Made by a program: the position numbers and the translations under genes. From Clostridium sp. (GTDB lineage Bacteria; Bacillota; Clostridia; TANB77; CAG-508), in NCBI GenBank assembly GCA_018371855.1, contig JAHAKD010000001.1:1-64000 (forward strand): DNA of 64,000 bases, given 5' to 3'. Below the pieces are notes generated by a model. It ran no database searches and had not been told where the DNA came from. It worked only from the letters and a program-made list of their open reading frames with translations. Positions 43,510-53,520 of this stretch are shown piece by piece (position 1 is the first letter of the stretch; each line of letters starts with the position of its first letter).

Positions 43510-45849
43510 TTGGACAAGGAAGAATTAAAAGGCTTAACAGAGGAACAAATACAAGAAAGAATATCAGAAGGAAAAATTAATAAAGTAGAAGATGATAAAA
43601 CTAGAAGTAATTGGGAAATAATTAGAGATAATGTATGTACATTATTTAACCTATTTAACCTTTTAATAGCAATAGCATTAATTGCTGTAAAGGCATATAC
43701 AAATTTAGCGTATATGTTAATAATTATAGTTAATATCGTAATTGGTATTGTACAAGAAATTCATGCTAGAAATTTAGTACAAAAACTATCTGTATTAAAA
43801 GTTTCAAAAGCTACAGTTGTTAGAAATGGAAAAGAAAAAGAGATTAATATAGATGAAATTGTATTAGATGATGTAATAATTTTAGAGGCTGGAAAACAAA
43901 TATGTGCAGATTCCGAAGTACTAGATGGAGAAGTAGAGGTTAACGAATCTTTACTTACTGGTGAATCGGATACAATATTAAAACAAAAAGGTGATAAATT
44001 ATTATCAGGAAGTTATGTTGTTAGTGGAAAATGTTATTCTAAAGTAGAAAAGGTAGGAAAAGATAATTTTGCAGCACAAATTACAAGTGAAACTAAAAAA
44101 TATAAAAGAGCAGAGTCAGAACTTGTAAATTCAATGAAAAAAGTTACAAACTTTACAAGTTTTGTAATAATTCCAGTAGGAATAATATTATTTGTACAAG
44201 CATATTTCTTTAGAAATGTAGATATAACAAATTCAGTTGTTTCTACAGCTGCAGCTTTATTAGGAATGTTACCAAAAGGACTTATGCTTCTTATAACAAT
44301 ATCTTTAGCAACAGGTGTAATAAAACTTGCTAAAAAACGAGTATTAGTTCAAGATTTATATAGTGTAGAAACATTGGCACATATAGATACTTTATGTTTG
44401 GATAAAACAGGAACAATTACAGAAGGTAGAATGAAAGTAGATGAAGTAAAAGTATATAACGAGAAATGTATGCCACATTCTATGCAAAGAATGATGACAG
44501 CATTTGTTAATGAAATGACTGATAACAACGCAACATTTATGGCGCTTAAAGATTATTATAAAGGTGAAGATAAATTCGAAATAGCAGATAGAATGGCATT
44601 TTCTTCAGAAAGAAAATGGAGTTCTATAAGCTTTAAAAATGTTGGTTCAATCGTATTAGGAGCACCTGAACGCTTAATAGAAAAAAGTGATATGGACATG
44701 CCAGAAGAAATAGTTACAGCACAAAAAGCTGGTAAAAGAATGCTGTTTGTAGGTTATTCAAAAGAAATTGTAAGTGACGAAAATCTACCAACACTAGAAA
44801 TCGTTGCAGCAATAACTTTGGATGATCCATTAAGAAAAAATGCAAAAGAAATGTTAGGTTTCTTTAAGACACAAGCTGTAGATATAAAAATAATTTCTGG
44901 TGATAACCCACTAACTGTTTCAAGTATTGCAAAAAAAGCAGGATTAGAATCATATGATTCATATATAGATTTATCAACTATAAGTTCAGACGACGAAATT
45001 CCAGAATTAGTTGATAAATACAGTGTTTTCGCTAGAGTTATGCCACACCAAAAAAGTTTAATAGTAAAAGCACTTCAAGAAAAAGGTCATTCAGTAGCTA
45101 TGACTGGTGACGGGGTTAACGATGTTGTTGCATTAAAGCAAGCTGATTGTAGTATTACATTACCAGAGGCTTCTGATGTTGCAAGACAGGTTTCACAAAT
45201 TGTATTATTAAATTCGGATTTTAGTGTACTTAAAGATGTATTAATGGAAGGAAGAAGAGTTGTAAATAATATAACAAATGTTGCTAGAATATTCTTTATT
45301 AAGACAATATATTCAATGTTATTATCATTATTTAACATAGTAACAAATACAGCTTTCCCATTTATACCAATACAAATTACATTAATAGATTTAGTAATAG
45401 AAGGATATACATCATTCTTCTTATCATTCTTAGAAAATTCGAAACCTTTAAAAGGTACTTTCTTAAGAACAGTAATACAAAATGCAATGCCATATGCTTT
45501 AACCATAATTATTAGTATTGTGCTATTAACATTTTCTAGAGAGGGCTTAGGATTAAATACAGGAGAAGCACAAACTTTAATGTATTTAATTATTGGCGGT
45601 GTAAGTATTTTCGCAGTAATAGAAGCTTGTAGACCATTTAATAGAATAAGTACATTTTTATGTACAACTACAGCTATAGGATTTTTCTTTGCAGCAATTT
45701 TATTTAAAAACATATTACATTTAACTGGTATAACCGAACAAGTTATAATTATACTAGTTGCTGCATTAATTTTAGCATATATTGTAGTAACAGGACTTAA
45801 ACATTTAATTAATAATTTAAGCCAAGATTTAGAAAAGGCAAGTGAATAA
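43510..45849 (+). CDS. P-type cation-transporting ATPase, CtpE-like
   Basis: 779 residues. Phosphorylation site LDKTGTITEG, actuator loop LLTGESD, nucleotide-domain KRMLFVGYS, hinge AMTGDGVNDVVALKQAD. The fourth helix carries LPKGLML where calcium ATPases have PEGL; this PKGL form is typical of CtpE-like pumps linked to calcium uptake, so calcium is a guess. TTG 43510 follows AAAGGAGTG. Eight to ten membrane helices are evident. The DUF218 gene begins 12 bases after the stop. Confidence 0.9.
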   Translation: MDKEELKGLTEEQIQERISEGKINKVEDDKTRSNWEIIRDNVCTLFNLFNLLIAIALIAVKAYTNLAYMLIIIVNIVIGIVQEIHARNLVQKLSVLKVSKATVVRNGKEKEINIDEIVLDDVIILEAGKQICADSEVLDGEVEVNESLLTGESDTILKQKGDKLLSGSYVVSGKCYSKVEKVGKDNFAAQITSETKKYKRAESELVNSMKKVTNFTSFVIIPVGIILFVQAYFFRNVDITNSVVSTAAALLGMLPKGLMLLITISLATGVIKLAKKRVLVQDLYSVETLAHIDTLCLDKTGTITEGRMKVDEVKVYNEKCMPHSMQRMMTAFVNEMTDNNATFMALKDYYKGEDKFEIADRMAFSSERKWSSISFKNVGSIVLGAPERLIEKSDMDMPEEIVTAQKAGKRMLFVGYSKEIVSDENLPTLEIVAAITLDDPLRKNAKEMLGFFKTQAVDIKIISGDNPLTVSSIAKKAGLESYDSYIDLSTISSDDEIPELVDKYSVFARVMPHQKSLIVKALQEKGHSVAMTGDGVNDVVALKQADCSITLPEASDVARQVSQIVLLNSDFSVLKDVLMEGRRVVNNITNVARIFFIKTIYSMLLSLFNIVTNTAFPFIPIQITLIDLVIEGYTSFFLSFLENSKPLKGTFLRTVIQNAMPYALTIIISIVLLTFSREGLGLNTGEAQTLMYLIIGGVSIFAVIEACRPFNRISTFLCTTTAIGFFFAAILFKNILHLTGITEQVIIILVAALILAYIVVTGLKHLINNLSQDLEKASE

Positions 45850-45861
45850 TAGGTGATGCTT

Positions 45862-46659
45862 ATGGAAAATATATTTTTAAATATATTTTTGGTAATAGGG
45901 ATTTTACTAATTTATAGCGGAATTTCAGGAATATTAACAGATATAATAAGAAAAAGAACAATATTTAAAAGAAAATACATAATATTAGCGTTAGGAATTA
46001 TAGTTACTATTTTAGCTATAATTCCACGCATATTTGATAACAAAATAATGCATTTTATAAGATATGTATCAATATATTTTGCTGTAACATTCATTATATT
46101 TTGCATAGCAAGTATGGTAGTTAATTTAAAAATTAAGAGAAAACCATATGAGGCTATTGTCGTGTTAGGTGGATACTTAGTGTATGGAAACCAATTAACG
46201 AAGGCTTTAACAAAAAGGTTAAAGTTAGCGATAAAATTATATAACAAACAAAAAAGTAAGCCTAAAATCATTCTATCTGGAGGAAAAATAAGGCAGGAAA
46301 CAATAACTGAAGCTGAAGCGATGGAACAATATTTACTGGCTAACAATATTCCTAAAAAAGATATTATAAAAGAAGATAAATCTAAGAATACATTAGAGAA
46401 TTTTAAGTTTTCTAACGAGAAATTAAAAGAACTAAAAATACACAAAAACATAGCTTTTGTTAGTAATAATTTTCATATATTAAGAGCGAAAATTTACTCT
46501 TCAAAATTTAAAATAAAAGCCAAGGGCGAAGGTTCCACAACTTTGTGGTATTATTTTCCAGAGGCATTTATAAATGAATATTTAGCGATAATAGTTTTGT
46601 ATAAAATTACATTAATTATATATCTAATATTAGCAATAATTTTAACAATATTTATATAG
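45862..46659 (+). CDS. YdcF-like DUF218 membrane protein
   Basis: 265 residues. Three N-terminal membrane helices, then the DUF218 domain: AIVVLGGYLV, RLKLAIKLYN, KIILSGGKIRQETITEAEAM, DKSKNTLENFKFS and FVSNNFHILRA, and a C-terminal helix. Family members (SanA/YdcF/ElyC) are tied to envelope integrity and carrier lipid metabolism. ATG 45862 is chosen from three candidates because AGGTGA is 6 bases upstream. Confidence 0.85.
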   Translation: MENIFLNIFLVIGILLIYSGISGILTDIIRKRTIFKRKYIILALGIIVTILAIIPRIFDNKIMHFIRYVSIYFAVTFIIFCIASMVVNLKIKRKPYEAIVVLGGYLVYGNQLTKALTKRLKLAIKLYNKQKSKPKIILSGGKIRQETITEAEAMEQYLLANNIPKKDIIKEDKSKNTLENFKFSNEKLKELKIHKNIAFVSNNFHILRAKIYSSKFKIKAKGEGSTTLWYYFPEAFINEYLAIIVLYKITLIIYLILAIILTIFI

Positions 46660-46686
46660 CAAATAATGAAAGGAATGTTATATTAA

Positions 46687-47286
46687 ATGAAAAGATATGG
46701 CTTTTTTGGTGGAAGTTTTAATCCGCCAACTATAGCTCACGAAAGATTAGCAGAAGAAATAGCAGAAAAATTTAAATTGGACAAGGTATATTTTGTACCA
46801 GTAGGGAATTATTATAAGAAAACAGATCTAATAGACGAAAATAAAAGACTTGCTATGTTAGAAAGCATAAGAAATGATAAAATAGATGTTCTAGATATAG
46901 AACTAAATTCTAAAAAGAAATTATTAGCTGTAGATGCTTTTGAATTAATAAATGATAACTTTTCTTCATCTGAAAATTATTTTATCTTAGGTGGGGACAA
47001 TTTGGAAAAACTACCAAACTGGGAAAATGCAACTAAATGTTTAAACAATAACATTATCGCAATCCAAAGAGGAAAAAATCTAGCTAATATAATAGTTGAA
47101 AATAAATTATTAGAAGAAAATAAAAATAAAATATTTAAATTTAATGCAAATAAATTATATAATTATAGTTCGACAGAAGTAAGAAAAGCAATAAAAAATG
47201 ATGATATAGAAATCTTAAATAAAATGCTTAATAAAAAGGTTTATTTTTATATCAAGGAGAATAATTTATATAAAGGGATAAAATAA
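46687..47286 (+). CDS. nadD: Nicotinate-nucleotide adenylyltransferase
   Basis: 199 residues. Adenylyltransferase of NAD synthesis. GGSFNPPTIAHERLAEE holds the GxFxPxHxGH-type ATP site; here the second histidine position reads AH-E. GGDNLEKLPNWENA and SSTEVRKAIKN near the C-terminus are NadD-typical. No YqeK or RsfS genes follow, unlike the usual Firmicute order. ATG 46687 follows AAAGGAATG. Confidence 0.92.
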   Translation: MKRYGFFGGSFNPPTIAHERLAEEIAEKFKLDKVYFVPVGNYYKKTDLIDENKRLAMLESIRNDKIDVLDIELNSKKKLLAVDAFELINDNFSSSENYFILGGDNLEKLPNWENATKCLNNNIIAIQRGKNLANIIVENKLLEENKNKIFKFNANKLYNYSSTEVRKAIKNDDIEILNKMLNKKVYFYIKENNLYKGIK

Positions 47287-47494
47287 CGGAAATCTTGCAG
47301 CTAAATGGACGAATAATTCGAAAGTATTACTTGTTAAATTGCAAGGAAAGTGCTTTAGAATACTAAATAATGATATTTTAAGAAAGGCAATGGAAGGGAT
47401 TAATTTTGTCCCACTTCATATGCCTTTAAATTTTTGGTTTACTCCAAACCAAAAACATGGTAAAATAATAATAACTATGGTCAAAAGATTGTAA
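47282..47494 (+). pseudogene. Start-less coding remnant after nadD
   Basis: An open frame of 70 codons begins right after an in-frame stop at 47279-47281 and reads NLAAKWTNNSKVLLVKL.., FVPLHMPLNFWFTPNQKHGK to a stop at 47492. It has protein-like composition but no start codon or ribosome site, so it looks like the 3' part of a lost gene. Family not recognised. Confidence 0.4.
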
Positions 47495-47586
47495 TAAAAC
47501 AACAATTACTTTTTATATAAAAATAAGTTTTATAATTTAGTAAAAGATATAGAAGAATATGGAAAAAATAGAGGAGATATTTGAGA

Positions 47587-48276
47587 ATGAAATTAAGGAA
47601 TACGATATTTAATTTTTTTGCAAACATATTTTACTATATTGTGGCAGTGCCAATACTGTTTGTGGTAGACAAAGTGTTTTTTGATTATAAAGTAGTAGGA
47701 AAAGAAAATATAGCAAAAGTACCAGGTGGGAAAATAACAATTTCAAATCATATACACTATTTAGATTGTACGATGAATGGTTTTGTTAATTTGCCAGATT
47801 ATTCATACTTTATAACTTTAGAATCAAATTGTGAGATACCAGTAGTTGGAGCTTTAGTAAAATTATTACGAGGAATTCCAATCCCAACTAAAATAGAAGA
47901 AAAAAAGGGATTTTATGAATATATTGCAAAATTATTAAGTGAAGGAGAAACGGTCCATATATATCCAGAAGGAGAAATGCGTTTATATGATCAAGAATTA
48001 TTAGAATTTAAAAAAGGTGCTTTTGCAATGGCAGTAGAAAGTAATGTACCAATTATTCCAACTGTAATACTTACACGCAAGCCACATGGAATATATAAAT
48101 ACATAAAAACGAAACCATTAATAACACATGTAGTATTAGAACCAATTTATCCAGATTTATCAATAGAAAATAAGTTGGAAAGAATAAAAAAATTAAAAAA
48201 AGAGGCATATTATAAGATGCAAGAAGTGTTAGAGAAAGCAGAATCTTGTTATGATGAAAAAGCAGAAATTATTTAA
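47587..48276 (+). CDS. 1-acyl-sn-glycerol-3-phosphate acyltransferase (PlsC-like)
   Basis: 229 residues. Acyltransferase motifs: SNHIHYLDCTMNG (H-x4-D block I, slightly varied), RGIPIPTK (block II), IYPEGEMRLYD (block III) and VPIIPTVIL (block IV), with an N-terminal membrane segment. It would acylate lysophosphatidate in phospholipid synthesis. ATG 47587 is used rather than TTG 47581 on spacing from GAGGAG. ArgS follows after a terminator. Confidence 0.88.
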   Translation: MKLRNTIFNFFANIFYYIVAVPILFVVDKVFFDYKVVGKENIAKVPGGKITISNHIHYLDCTMNGFVNLPDYSYFITLESNCEIPVVGALVKLLRGIPIPTKIEEKKGFYEYIAKLLSEGETVHIYPEGEMRLYDQELLEFKKGAFAMAVESNVPIIPTVILTRKPHGIYKYIKTKPLITHVVLEPIYPDLSIENKLERIKKLKKEAYYKMQEVLEKAESCYDEKAEII

Positions 48277-48278
48277 TT

Positions 48279-48308
48279 AAAGCGGTGGATATTATCTACT
48301 GCTTTTTT
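48279..48308 (+). terminator. Terminator after the plsC-like gene
   Basis: AAAGCGGTGGAT pairs with ATCTACTGCTTT (two G-T pairs), three-base loop, T tail. Confidence 0.75.
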
Positions 48309-48374
48309 GTTGCAATATAAGGATATTTAGTATATAATAATCACGGAAAAATAGGATAGGGTAAGGTGGATTTT

Positions 48375-50081
48375 ATGATAGATTTTAAAGATAAGATAGC
48401 AGAAGAAATAAGTAAAGTATTGGAGCTTACAAAAGAAGATTTAAAAGATTATATAGAAATACCAAAAGATACTAAAATGGGAGATTATGCTCTTCCATGT
48501 TTTAAACTTGCAAAAGAAATGAAGAAATCTCCAGTAATTATTGCAAACGAAATAAAAGAAAAAATAGAAATGCCAAACCAATATATATCTAAAATAGAAG
48601 CAGTAAATGGATTCTTAAATATATTTATAAACAATGAAATGCTAATAGAAAATGTATTAGATGAAATGGAAAGTAAAAAAGAAAACTATGGTTCATCAAA
48701 TATAGGAAATGGAAAGAATATAATAGTAGAATATTCATCACCAAATATTGCAAAACCATTCCATGTTGGGCATTTAAGAACAACAGTAATAGGAAGAGCT
48801 TTATATAATATGTATAAATTTCTTGGGTATAATACTATTGGAATTAATCATTTAGGAGATTGGGGAACACAATTTGGTAAATTAATAGAAGGATATAAAA
48901 GATTTGGAAATGAATACAATTTAGAAGAAAATCCAATCGATAAACTTACAGAGATTTATGTAAGAATTAACGAACTTTGCAAAGAGGATGAATCAGTATT
49001 AGATGACTGTAGAAATAACTTCAAAAAATTAGAAGATGGAGACGAATATTGTACACAAGTTTGGCAGAAATTTAAAGATCTAAGTTTAAAAGAATTTCAA
49101 AGAATATATGATGTACTGGGTATACATTTTGACTATAATACAGGCGAATCATTCTATGTAGATAAAATGCCAGAAGTATTACAAATATTAAGAAAAAATA
49201 ATAAATTGGTAGAATCACAAGGAGCAGAAATTGTAGATTTAGAATATGCAAATATGCCACCACTTATGGCAGTTAAATCTAATGGCTCAACGACATATGC
49301 AATGCGTGATTTAGCAGCTATTTTATATAGAGCAAGAACATATGATTTTGATAAATGTATTTATGTAGTTGCATATGAGCAAAACTTACATTTTAAACAA
49401 GCATTTGAAGTTGCTAAATTCCTTGATTTAGATGAAAAATATACAAATGGTTTAATTCATGTACCATATGGGATGGTAAGGTTAAAAACAGGAAAAATGT
49501 CTACAAGGGAAGGAACTTTAATAAAATTAGAAGATATATTAAAAGAAGCAGTAACAAGGGCAAAAGCAATAATAGAAGAGAAAAATCCAAATATAGAAGG
49601 AAAAGAAGATATTGCTAAAAAAGTTGGTATAGGTGCTGTAATATTTAATGATTTATCAAATAATATAATTAAGGATGAAGTTTTTGATTGGGATATTATG
49701 CTTAACTTCCAAGGGGAAACAGGTCCATATATTCAATATATGTATGTAAGAACCAAAAGCATATTAGAAAAAGAAAATTATACTATGAACAAAGAATTAG
49801 TAGATATTTCAGAATTAGAAGAACATGGAATAGAATTAATAAAACAAATCTATAGTTTTAATGATATTGTAAAACAAGCAGTAGATAAAAATGAACCATC
49901 AATTATATCACGTTATCTAATTGATGTTGCTAAATTGTATAGTAGTTTCTATAATGACAATAAAATAATTGTTGAAGATGAAAAAATAAAAAATACTAGA
50001 CTTTGCTTAACATATATGGTAGGAAACGTACTAAAAATAGGTACTGGATTACTAGGTATGGAAATGCCAGATAGGATGTAG
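48375..50081 (+). CDS. argS: Arginyl-tRNA synthetase
   Basis: 568 residues, normal for the enzyme. Class I motifs: SSPNIAKPFHVGHLRTTVIG (HIGH form HVGH), NHLGDWGTQFGKLI, and KMSTREGTLI, the ArgS version of KMSKS. N-terminal Add1 domain (1-110) and C-terminal anticodon domain (about 450-568) are present. ATG 48375 follows AAGGTGG; the in-frame GTG 48366 lies inside that site. Given the unusual absence of CGG codons here, its matching tRNA-Arg set is of interest. Confidence 0.96.
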   Translation: MIDFKDKIAEEISKVLELTKEDLKDYIEIPKDTKMGDYALPCFKLAKEMKKSPVIIANEIKEKIEMPNQYISKIEAVNGFLNIFINNEMLIENVLDEMESKKENYGSSNIGNGKNIIVEYSSPNIAKPFHVGHLRTTVIGRALYNMYKFLGYNTIGINHLGDWGTQFGKLIEGYKRFGNEYNLEENPIDKLTEIYVRINELCKEDESVLDDCRNNFKKLEDGDEYCTQVWQKFKDLSLKEFQRIYDVLGIHFDYNTGESFYVDKMPEVLQILRKNNKLVESQGAEIVDLEYANMPPLMAVKSNGSTTYAMRDLAAILYRARTYDFDKCIYVVAYEQNLHFKQAFEVAKFLDLDEKYTNGLIHVPYGMVRLKTGKMSTREGTLIKLEDILKEAVTRAKAIIEEKNPNIEGKEDIAKKVGIGAVIFNDLSNNIIKDEVFDWDIMLNFQGETGPYIQYMYVRTKSILEKENYTMNKELVDISELEEHGIELIKQIYSFNDIVKQAVDKNEPSIISRYLIDVAKLYSSFYNDNKIIVEDEKIKNTRLCLTYMVGNVLKIGTGLLGMEMPDRM

Positions 50082-50172
50082 GGCTTAATAGATGGAAATT
50101 AAGTCATATATAATTTAAAAATTTATAAAATGGATTTAGAACAGGTTCTGAATCTAGGAAAGAGGGATTATT

Positions 50173-51537
50173 ATGAGAAAATATTTTGGAACAGATGGAA
50201 TTAGAAGGATTGCAAACACAGAACTAACACCAGAGTTGGTATATAGGGTCGCAAAAGCAGGGGCATATGTTTTAGCAAAACATTCTGACCATAGTCCTAC
50301 TATTCTAATTGGTAGAGATACTAGAATTTCTGGAACTTTAATAGAAAGTGCAATGACAGCCGGTTTTTTAAGTTATGGAGCAAATGTAAAACAATTAGGT
50401 GTTTTACCAACACCAGCAGTTGCATATTTAACAAAAAAATTAAAAGCAGATGCAAGTGTTGTAATTTCTGCATCTCATAATACTTATGAATTTAATGGGG
50501 TAAAATACTTTAGTAATGCTGGAACAAAAATACCAGATGAAATAGAAGAAGAAATAGAAGAGGTTATGGATTCTGGAAAATTAGAAGAACTTACAGCATG
50601 CAATGATAAAATAGGAATATCAGAAAACGCAGAAGATTTAGTAGATGAATATGTATATTTCTTTAGAAAAAACTTTGAAGAAATTATAGAAAAATATAAT
50701 AGAGACGACTTTAAAGTAGTAATAGATACAGCGAATGGTGCAACATATGAAGTGGCAGAAAAAGTATTTTCTAAATTAAAGATAAATCATAAAATTATAA
50801 ATAATACACCAAATGGAATAAATATTAACAAAGACTGTGGTTCAACACATTTAGAAATGCTTCAAAAATATGTAGTAGAAAATGGATATGATTTAGGAAT
50901 TGCTTATGATGGTGATGGAGATAGATGTTTATTAGTTGATGAAAAAGGAAAAGTAATTGACGGAGATAAAATATTAGCAATAGTTTCTAATTATATGAAA
51001 GCAAAAGGAACATTAAAGAAAGATACATTAGTTGCAACAGTTATGAGCAATTTAGGTTTAGACATTTATTCTAAAGAAAATAATCTTAATTTTATTAGAA
51101 CAAAAGTAGGAGATAGATATGTATTAGAAGAGATGAAAAAGGGTGGATACAACTTAGGCGGAGAACAATCTGGACATATTATATTCTTAGACTATAATCC
51201 TACAGGAGATGGAATTTTAACATCTTTAATGTTTATTTCTATAATGTTAGAAAAAGCTGAAAAGGCAAGTGAATTAGAAGAAATAATAAAGATTTATCCT
51301 CAAGTACTAGTTGGTGCTAAAGTTTCTAATAACAAAAAATATGATTTTGATAAAGATGCAGTTATTAGAAATACAATAGAAGCTGTAGAAAAAGAATTTG
51401 AAGGAAATGGTAGAGTATTAATAAGAGCATCTGGAACAGAACCATTAGTAAGAGTAATGATTGAAGGTACAGACCAAGAATACATAACAGAAAAAGCTAA
51501 ATCTATAGCCGAATTAATAGAACAAAGATTAAGCTAA
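50173..51537 (+). CDS. glmM: Phosphoglucosamine mutase
   Basis: 454 residues. Converts glucosamine-6-phosphate to glucosamine-1-phosphate for UDP-GlcNAc and wall synthesis. FGTDGIRRIAN at the start, active serine loop ISASHNTYEFNGVKYF, metal loop DGDGDRCLLVD, sugar loop GGEQSGHIIF and phosphate loop RASGTEPLVRVM identify it. ATG 50173 follows AGAGGGATT. Confidence 0.96.
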   Translation: MRKYFGTDGIRRIANTELTPELVYRVAKAGAYVLAKHSDHSPTILIGRDTRISGTLIESAMTAGFLSYGANVKQLGVLPTPAVAYLTKKLKADASVVISASHNTYEFNGVKYFSNAGTKIPDEIEEEIEEVMDSGKLEELTACNDKIGISENAEDLVDEYVYFFRKNFEEIIEKYNRDDFKVVIDTANGATYEVAEKVFSKLKINHKIINNTPNGININKDCGSTHLEMLQKYVVENGYDLGIAYDGDGDRCLLVDEKGKVIDGDKILAIVSNYMKAKGTLKKDTLVATVMSNLGLDIYSKENNLNFIRTKVGDRYVLEEMKKGGYNLGGEQSGHIIFLDYNPTGDGILTSLMFISIMLEKAEKASELEEIIKIYPQVLVGAKVSNNKKYDFDKDAVIRNTIEAVEKEFEGNGRVLIRASGTEPLVRVMIEGTDQEYITEKAKSIAELIEQRLS

Positions 51538-51564
51538 AAAATAAATAAAAGGAAGATGATGTAA

Positions 51565-53151
51565 GTGGATAAAAAAACATATTATGTAACAACACCAATT
51601 TATTACCCAAGTGGTAAATTTCATATTGGTACAGCATATACAACTGTATTTGCAAATACAATGAAAAAATATAAAGAAAAACGTGGATATGATACTTATT
51701 TTTTAACAGGATCAGATGAACATGGTCAAAAGATCGGAACTCTTGCACAAGAGAAAAATCAAACTCCACAAGAATATGTAGATGGAATGGCTGAATATGC
51801 TAAAGGTTTATGGAAGAAAATGAATATAGAATATAATGATTTCATAAGAACAACAGAACATCGTCATACCAAAGTAGTAGAAGAAATATTTGAAAAACTT
51901 TTAAAACAAGGGGATATCTACAAAGGAGAATATGAAGGTTGGTATTGTGTACCATGTGAAACATATTTTACAGAAACTCAATTAGTAGATGGAAAATGTC
52001 CAGACTGTGGTAGAGAAGTTAAGAAAATGAAAGAAGAAGCATATTTCTTTAATATGAAGAAATATACTGATAGATTAATAAAATTTTATGAAGAAAATCC
52101 TAATTTTATAGAGCCAGAATATAGAAAAAATGAAATATTTAATAACTTTATAAAACCTGGATTGGAAGATTTATGTGTAACTCGCTCAACATTTGATTGG
52201 GGAGTACAAGTAAAAAGTGATCCAAAACACGTTGTATATGTATGGCTAGATGCATTAACAAACTATATTACAGCTTTAGGATATGGATCTGATGATGACA
52301 CATTATTTAAAAAATATTGGCCTGCAGATTTACAAGTTGTAGGAAAGGACATAATAAGATTCCATGGAATATATTGGCCAATTTTCTTGATGGCATTAGA
52401 CTTACCACTTCCTAAAAAGATATATGCACATGGTTTTATAATGATGAAAGATGGAAAAATGTCAAAATCAAAAGGAAATGTTGTATATCCAGAGATATTA
52501 ATAGATAGATATGGTTTAGATGCAACAAAATATTTCTTGATGAGAGAATTCCCATACGGACAAGATGCAATATTTTCTCCAGAAGGTTTTGTAGAAAGAT
52601 TTAACTATGATTTATGTAATGACCTAGGAAACTTATTAAACAGAACAATAGGAATGATAAATAAATATTTTGATGGAAATATTTTTGAATACAATGGACA
52701 TCAAAATGAACCAGATGAAGAAATAGAAAATTATGCTAATTCTCAAGTAAAAGTTGTGGAAGATAAAATAGAGAACTTACATTTAAGTGATGCTTTAGCA
52801 GAAATTTGGAACTTAATTTCTAGAACTAACAAATATATAGATGAAACAGCGCCATGGTTACTTGCAAAAGAAGAGGACAAGCAAGAAAAATTAAAATCAG
52901 TAATGTATCATTTAAGCGAAAACTTAAGAAAAGTTGCAATATTAATTAGTCCATTTATGGAAGATACTGCAAATAGTATATTTAAACAATTAGGACTAGA
53001 AAATGCAGAATTACAAACTTGGGATAGCTTATATGAATACGATAAAATACCTAATAATACAAAAGTTATAGAAAAAGGTGAACCTTTATTTGTAAGATTG
53101 GATATGGAAGAAGAGATAAATTATATAAAAGAGCAAATGAAGGGTAAATAA
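51565..53151 (+). CDS. metG: Methionyl-tRNA synthetase, short form
   Basis: 528 residues. HIGH motif as FHIGTAYTT, zinc-binding knuckle with four cysteines (CVPCETYF and CPDCGREV), KMSKSKGNVV, and the anticodon helices ending near 520. The C-terminal EMAP/tRNA-binding domain found in many bacterial MetRS is absent. GTG 51565 follows AAAGGAAGATGATGTAA. The protein begins DKKTYYVTTPIYYPSG as in homologues. Confidence 0.95.
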   Translation: MDKKTYYVTTPIYYPSGKFHIGTAYTTVFANTMKKYKEKRGYDTYFLTGSDEHGQKIGTLAQEKNQTPQEYVDGMAEYAKGLWKKMNIEYNDFIRTTEHRHTKVVEEIFEKLLKQGDIYKGEYEGWYCVPCETYFTETQLVDGKCPDCGREVKKMKEEAYFFNMKKYTDRLIKFYEENPNFIEPEYRKNEIFNNFIKPGLEDLCVTRSTFDWGVQVKSDPKHVVYVWLDALTNYITALGYGSDDDTLFKKYWPADLQVVGKDIIRFHGIYWPIFLMALDLPLPKKIYAHGFIMMKDGKMSKSKGNVVYPEILIDRYGLDATKYFLMREFPYGQDAIFSPEGFVERFNYDLCNDLGNLLNRTIGMINKYFDGNIFEYNGHQNEPDEEIENYANSQVKVVEDKIENLHLSDALAEIWNLISRTNKYIDETAPWLLAKEEDKQEKLKSVMYHLSENLRKVAILISPFMEDTANSIFKQLGLENAELQTWDSLYEYDKIPNNTKVIEKGEPLFVRLDMEEEINYIKEQMKGK

Positions 53152-53178
53152 TACTTTATAAAAAGGAGGAAAATTTAT

Positions 53179-53493
53179 TTGGAACTAGACCTATTAAATA
53201 ATATTAGTAGGGGGCAAAATGAAATTGATGTAACTGAATTTCAGAGGGAGCTTACAAATAAATTAGAAGAAATGGAAAGTAGCTTTACAATAGATAGATT
53301 TGAAGGTGATGTTGCAGTATTAGAAAACAGAGACACTGGAGAAATGCTAAATGTTAATAAAAAAGATATACCGCAAGATGCAAAAGAGGGTACAATTTTA
53401 AAACTAAATAAAGACAAATATGAAATAGACATAGAGGAACAAAAAATTGTAGAAGACAGAATTAAAAATAAAATGAAAAATTTATGGAAATAA
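53179..53493 (+). CDS. DUF3006 protein
   Basis: 104 residues. FTIDRFEGDVAVLENRDTGE followed by IPQDAKEGTILKL is the DUF3006 fold, a small beta barrel often encoded beside ComEC-like MBL proteins, as here. The N-terminal 35 residues are an added helical extension. TTG 53179 follows a perfect AAAGGAGG. Function unknown; pairing with the next gene is the best clue. Confidence 0.85.
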   Translation: MELDLLNNISRGQNEIDVTEFQRELTNKLEEMESSFTIDRFEGDVAVLENRDTGEMLNVNKKDIPQDAKEGTILKLNKDKYEIDIEEQKIVEDRIKNKMKNLWK

Positions 53494-53520
53494 AACAAAA
53501 GAAAGAATGGGGTAACTATT

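Noticed and set aside
45087..45713. Long minus-strand open frame
   Set aside because: It is the antisense of the P-type ATPase C-terminal half, without a ribosome site or family motif.
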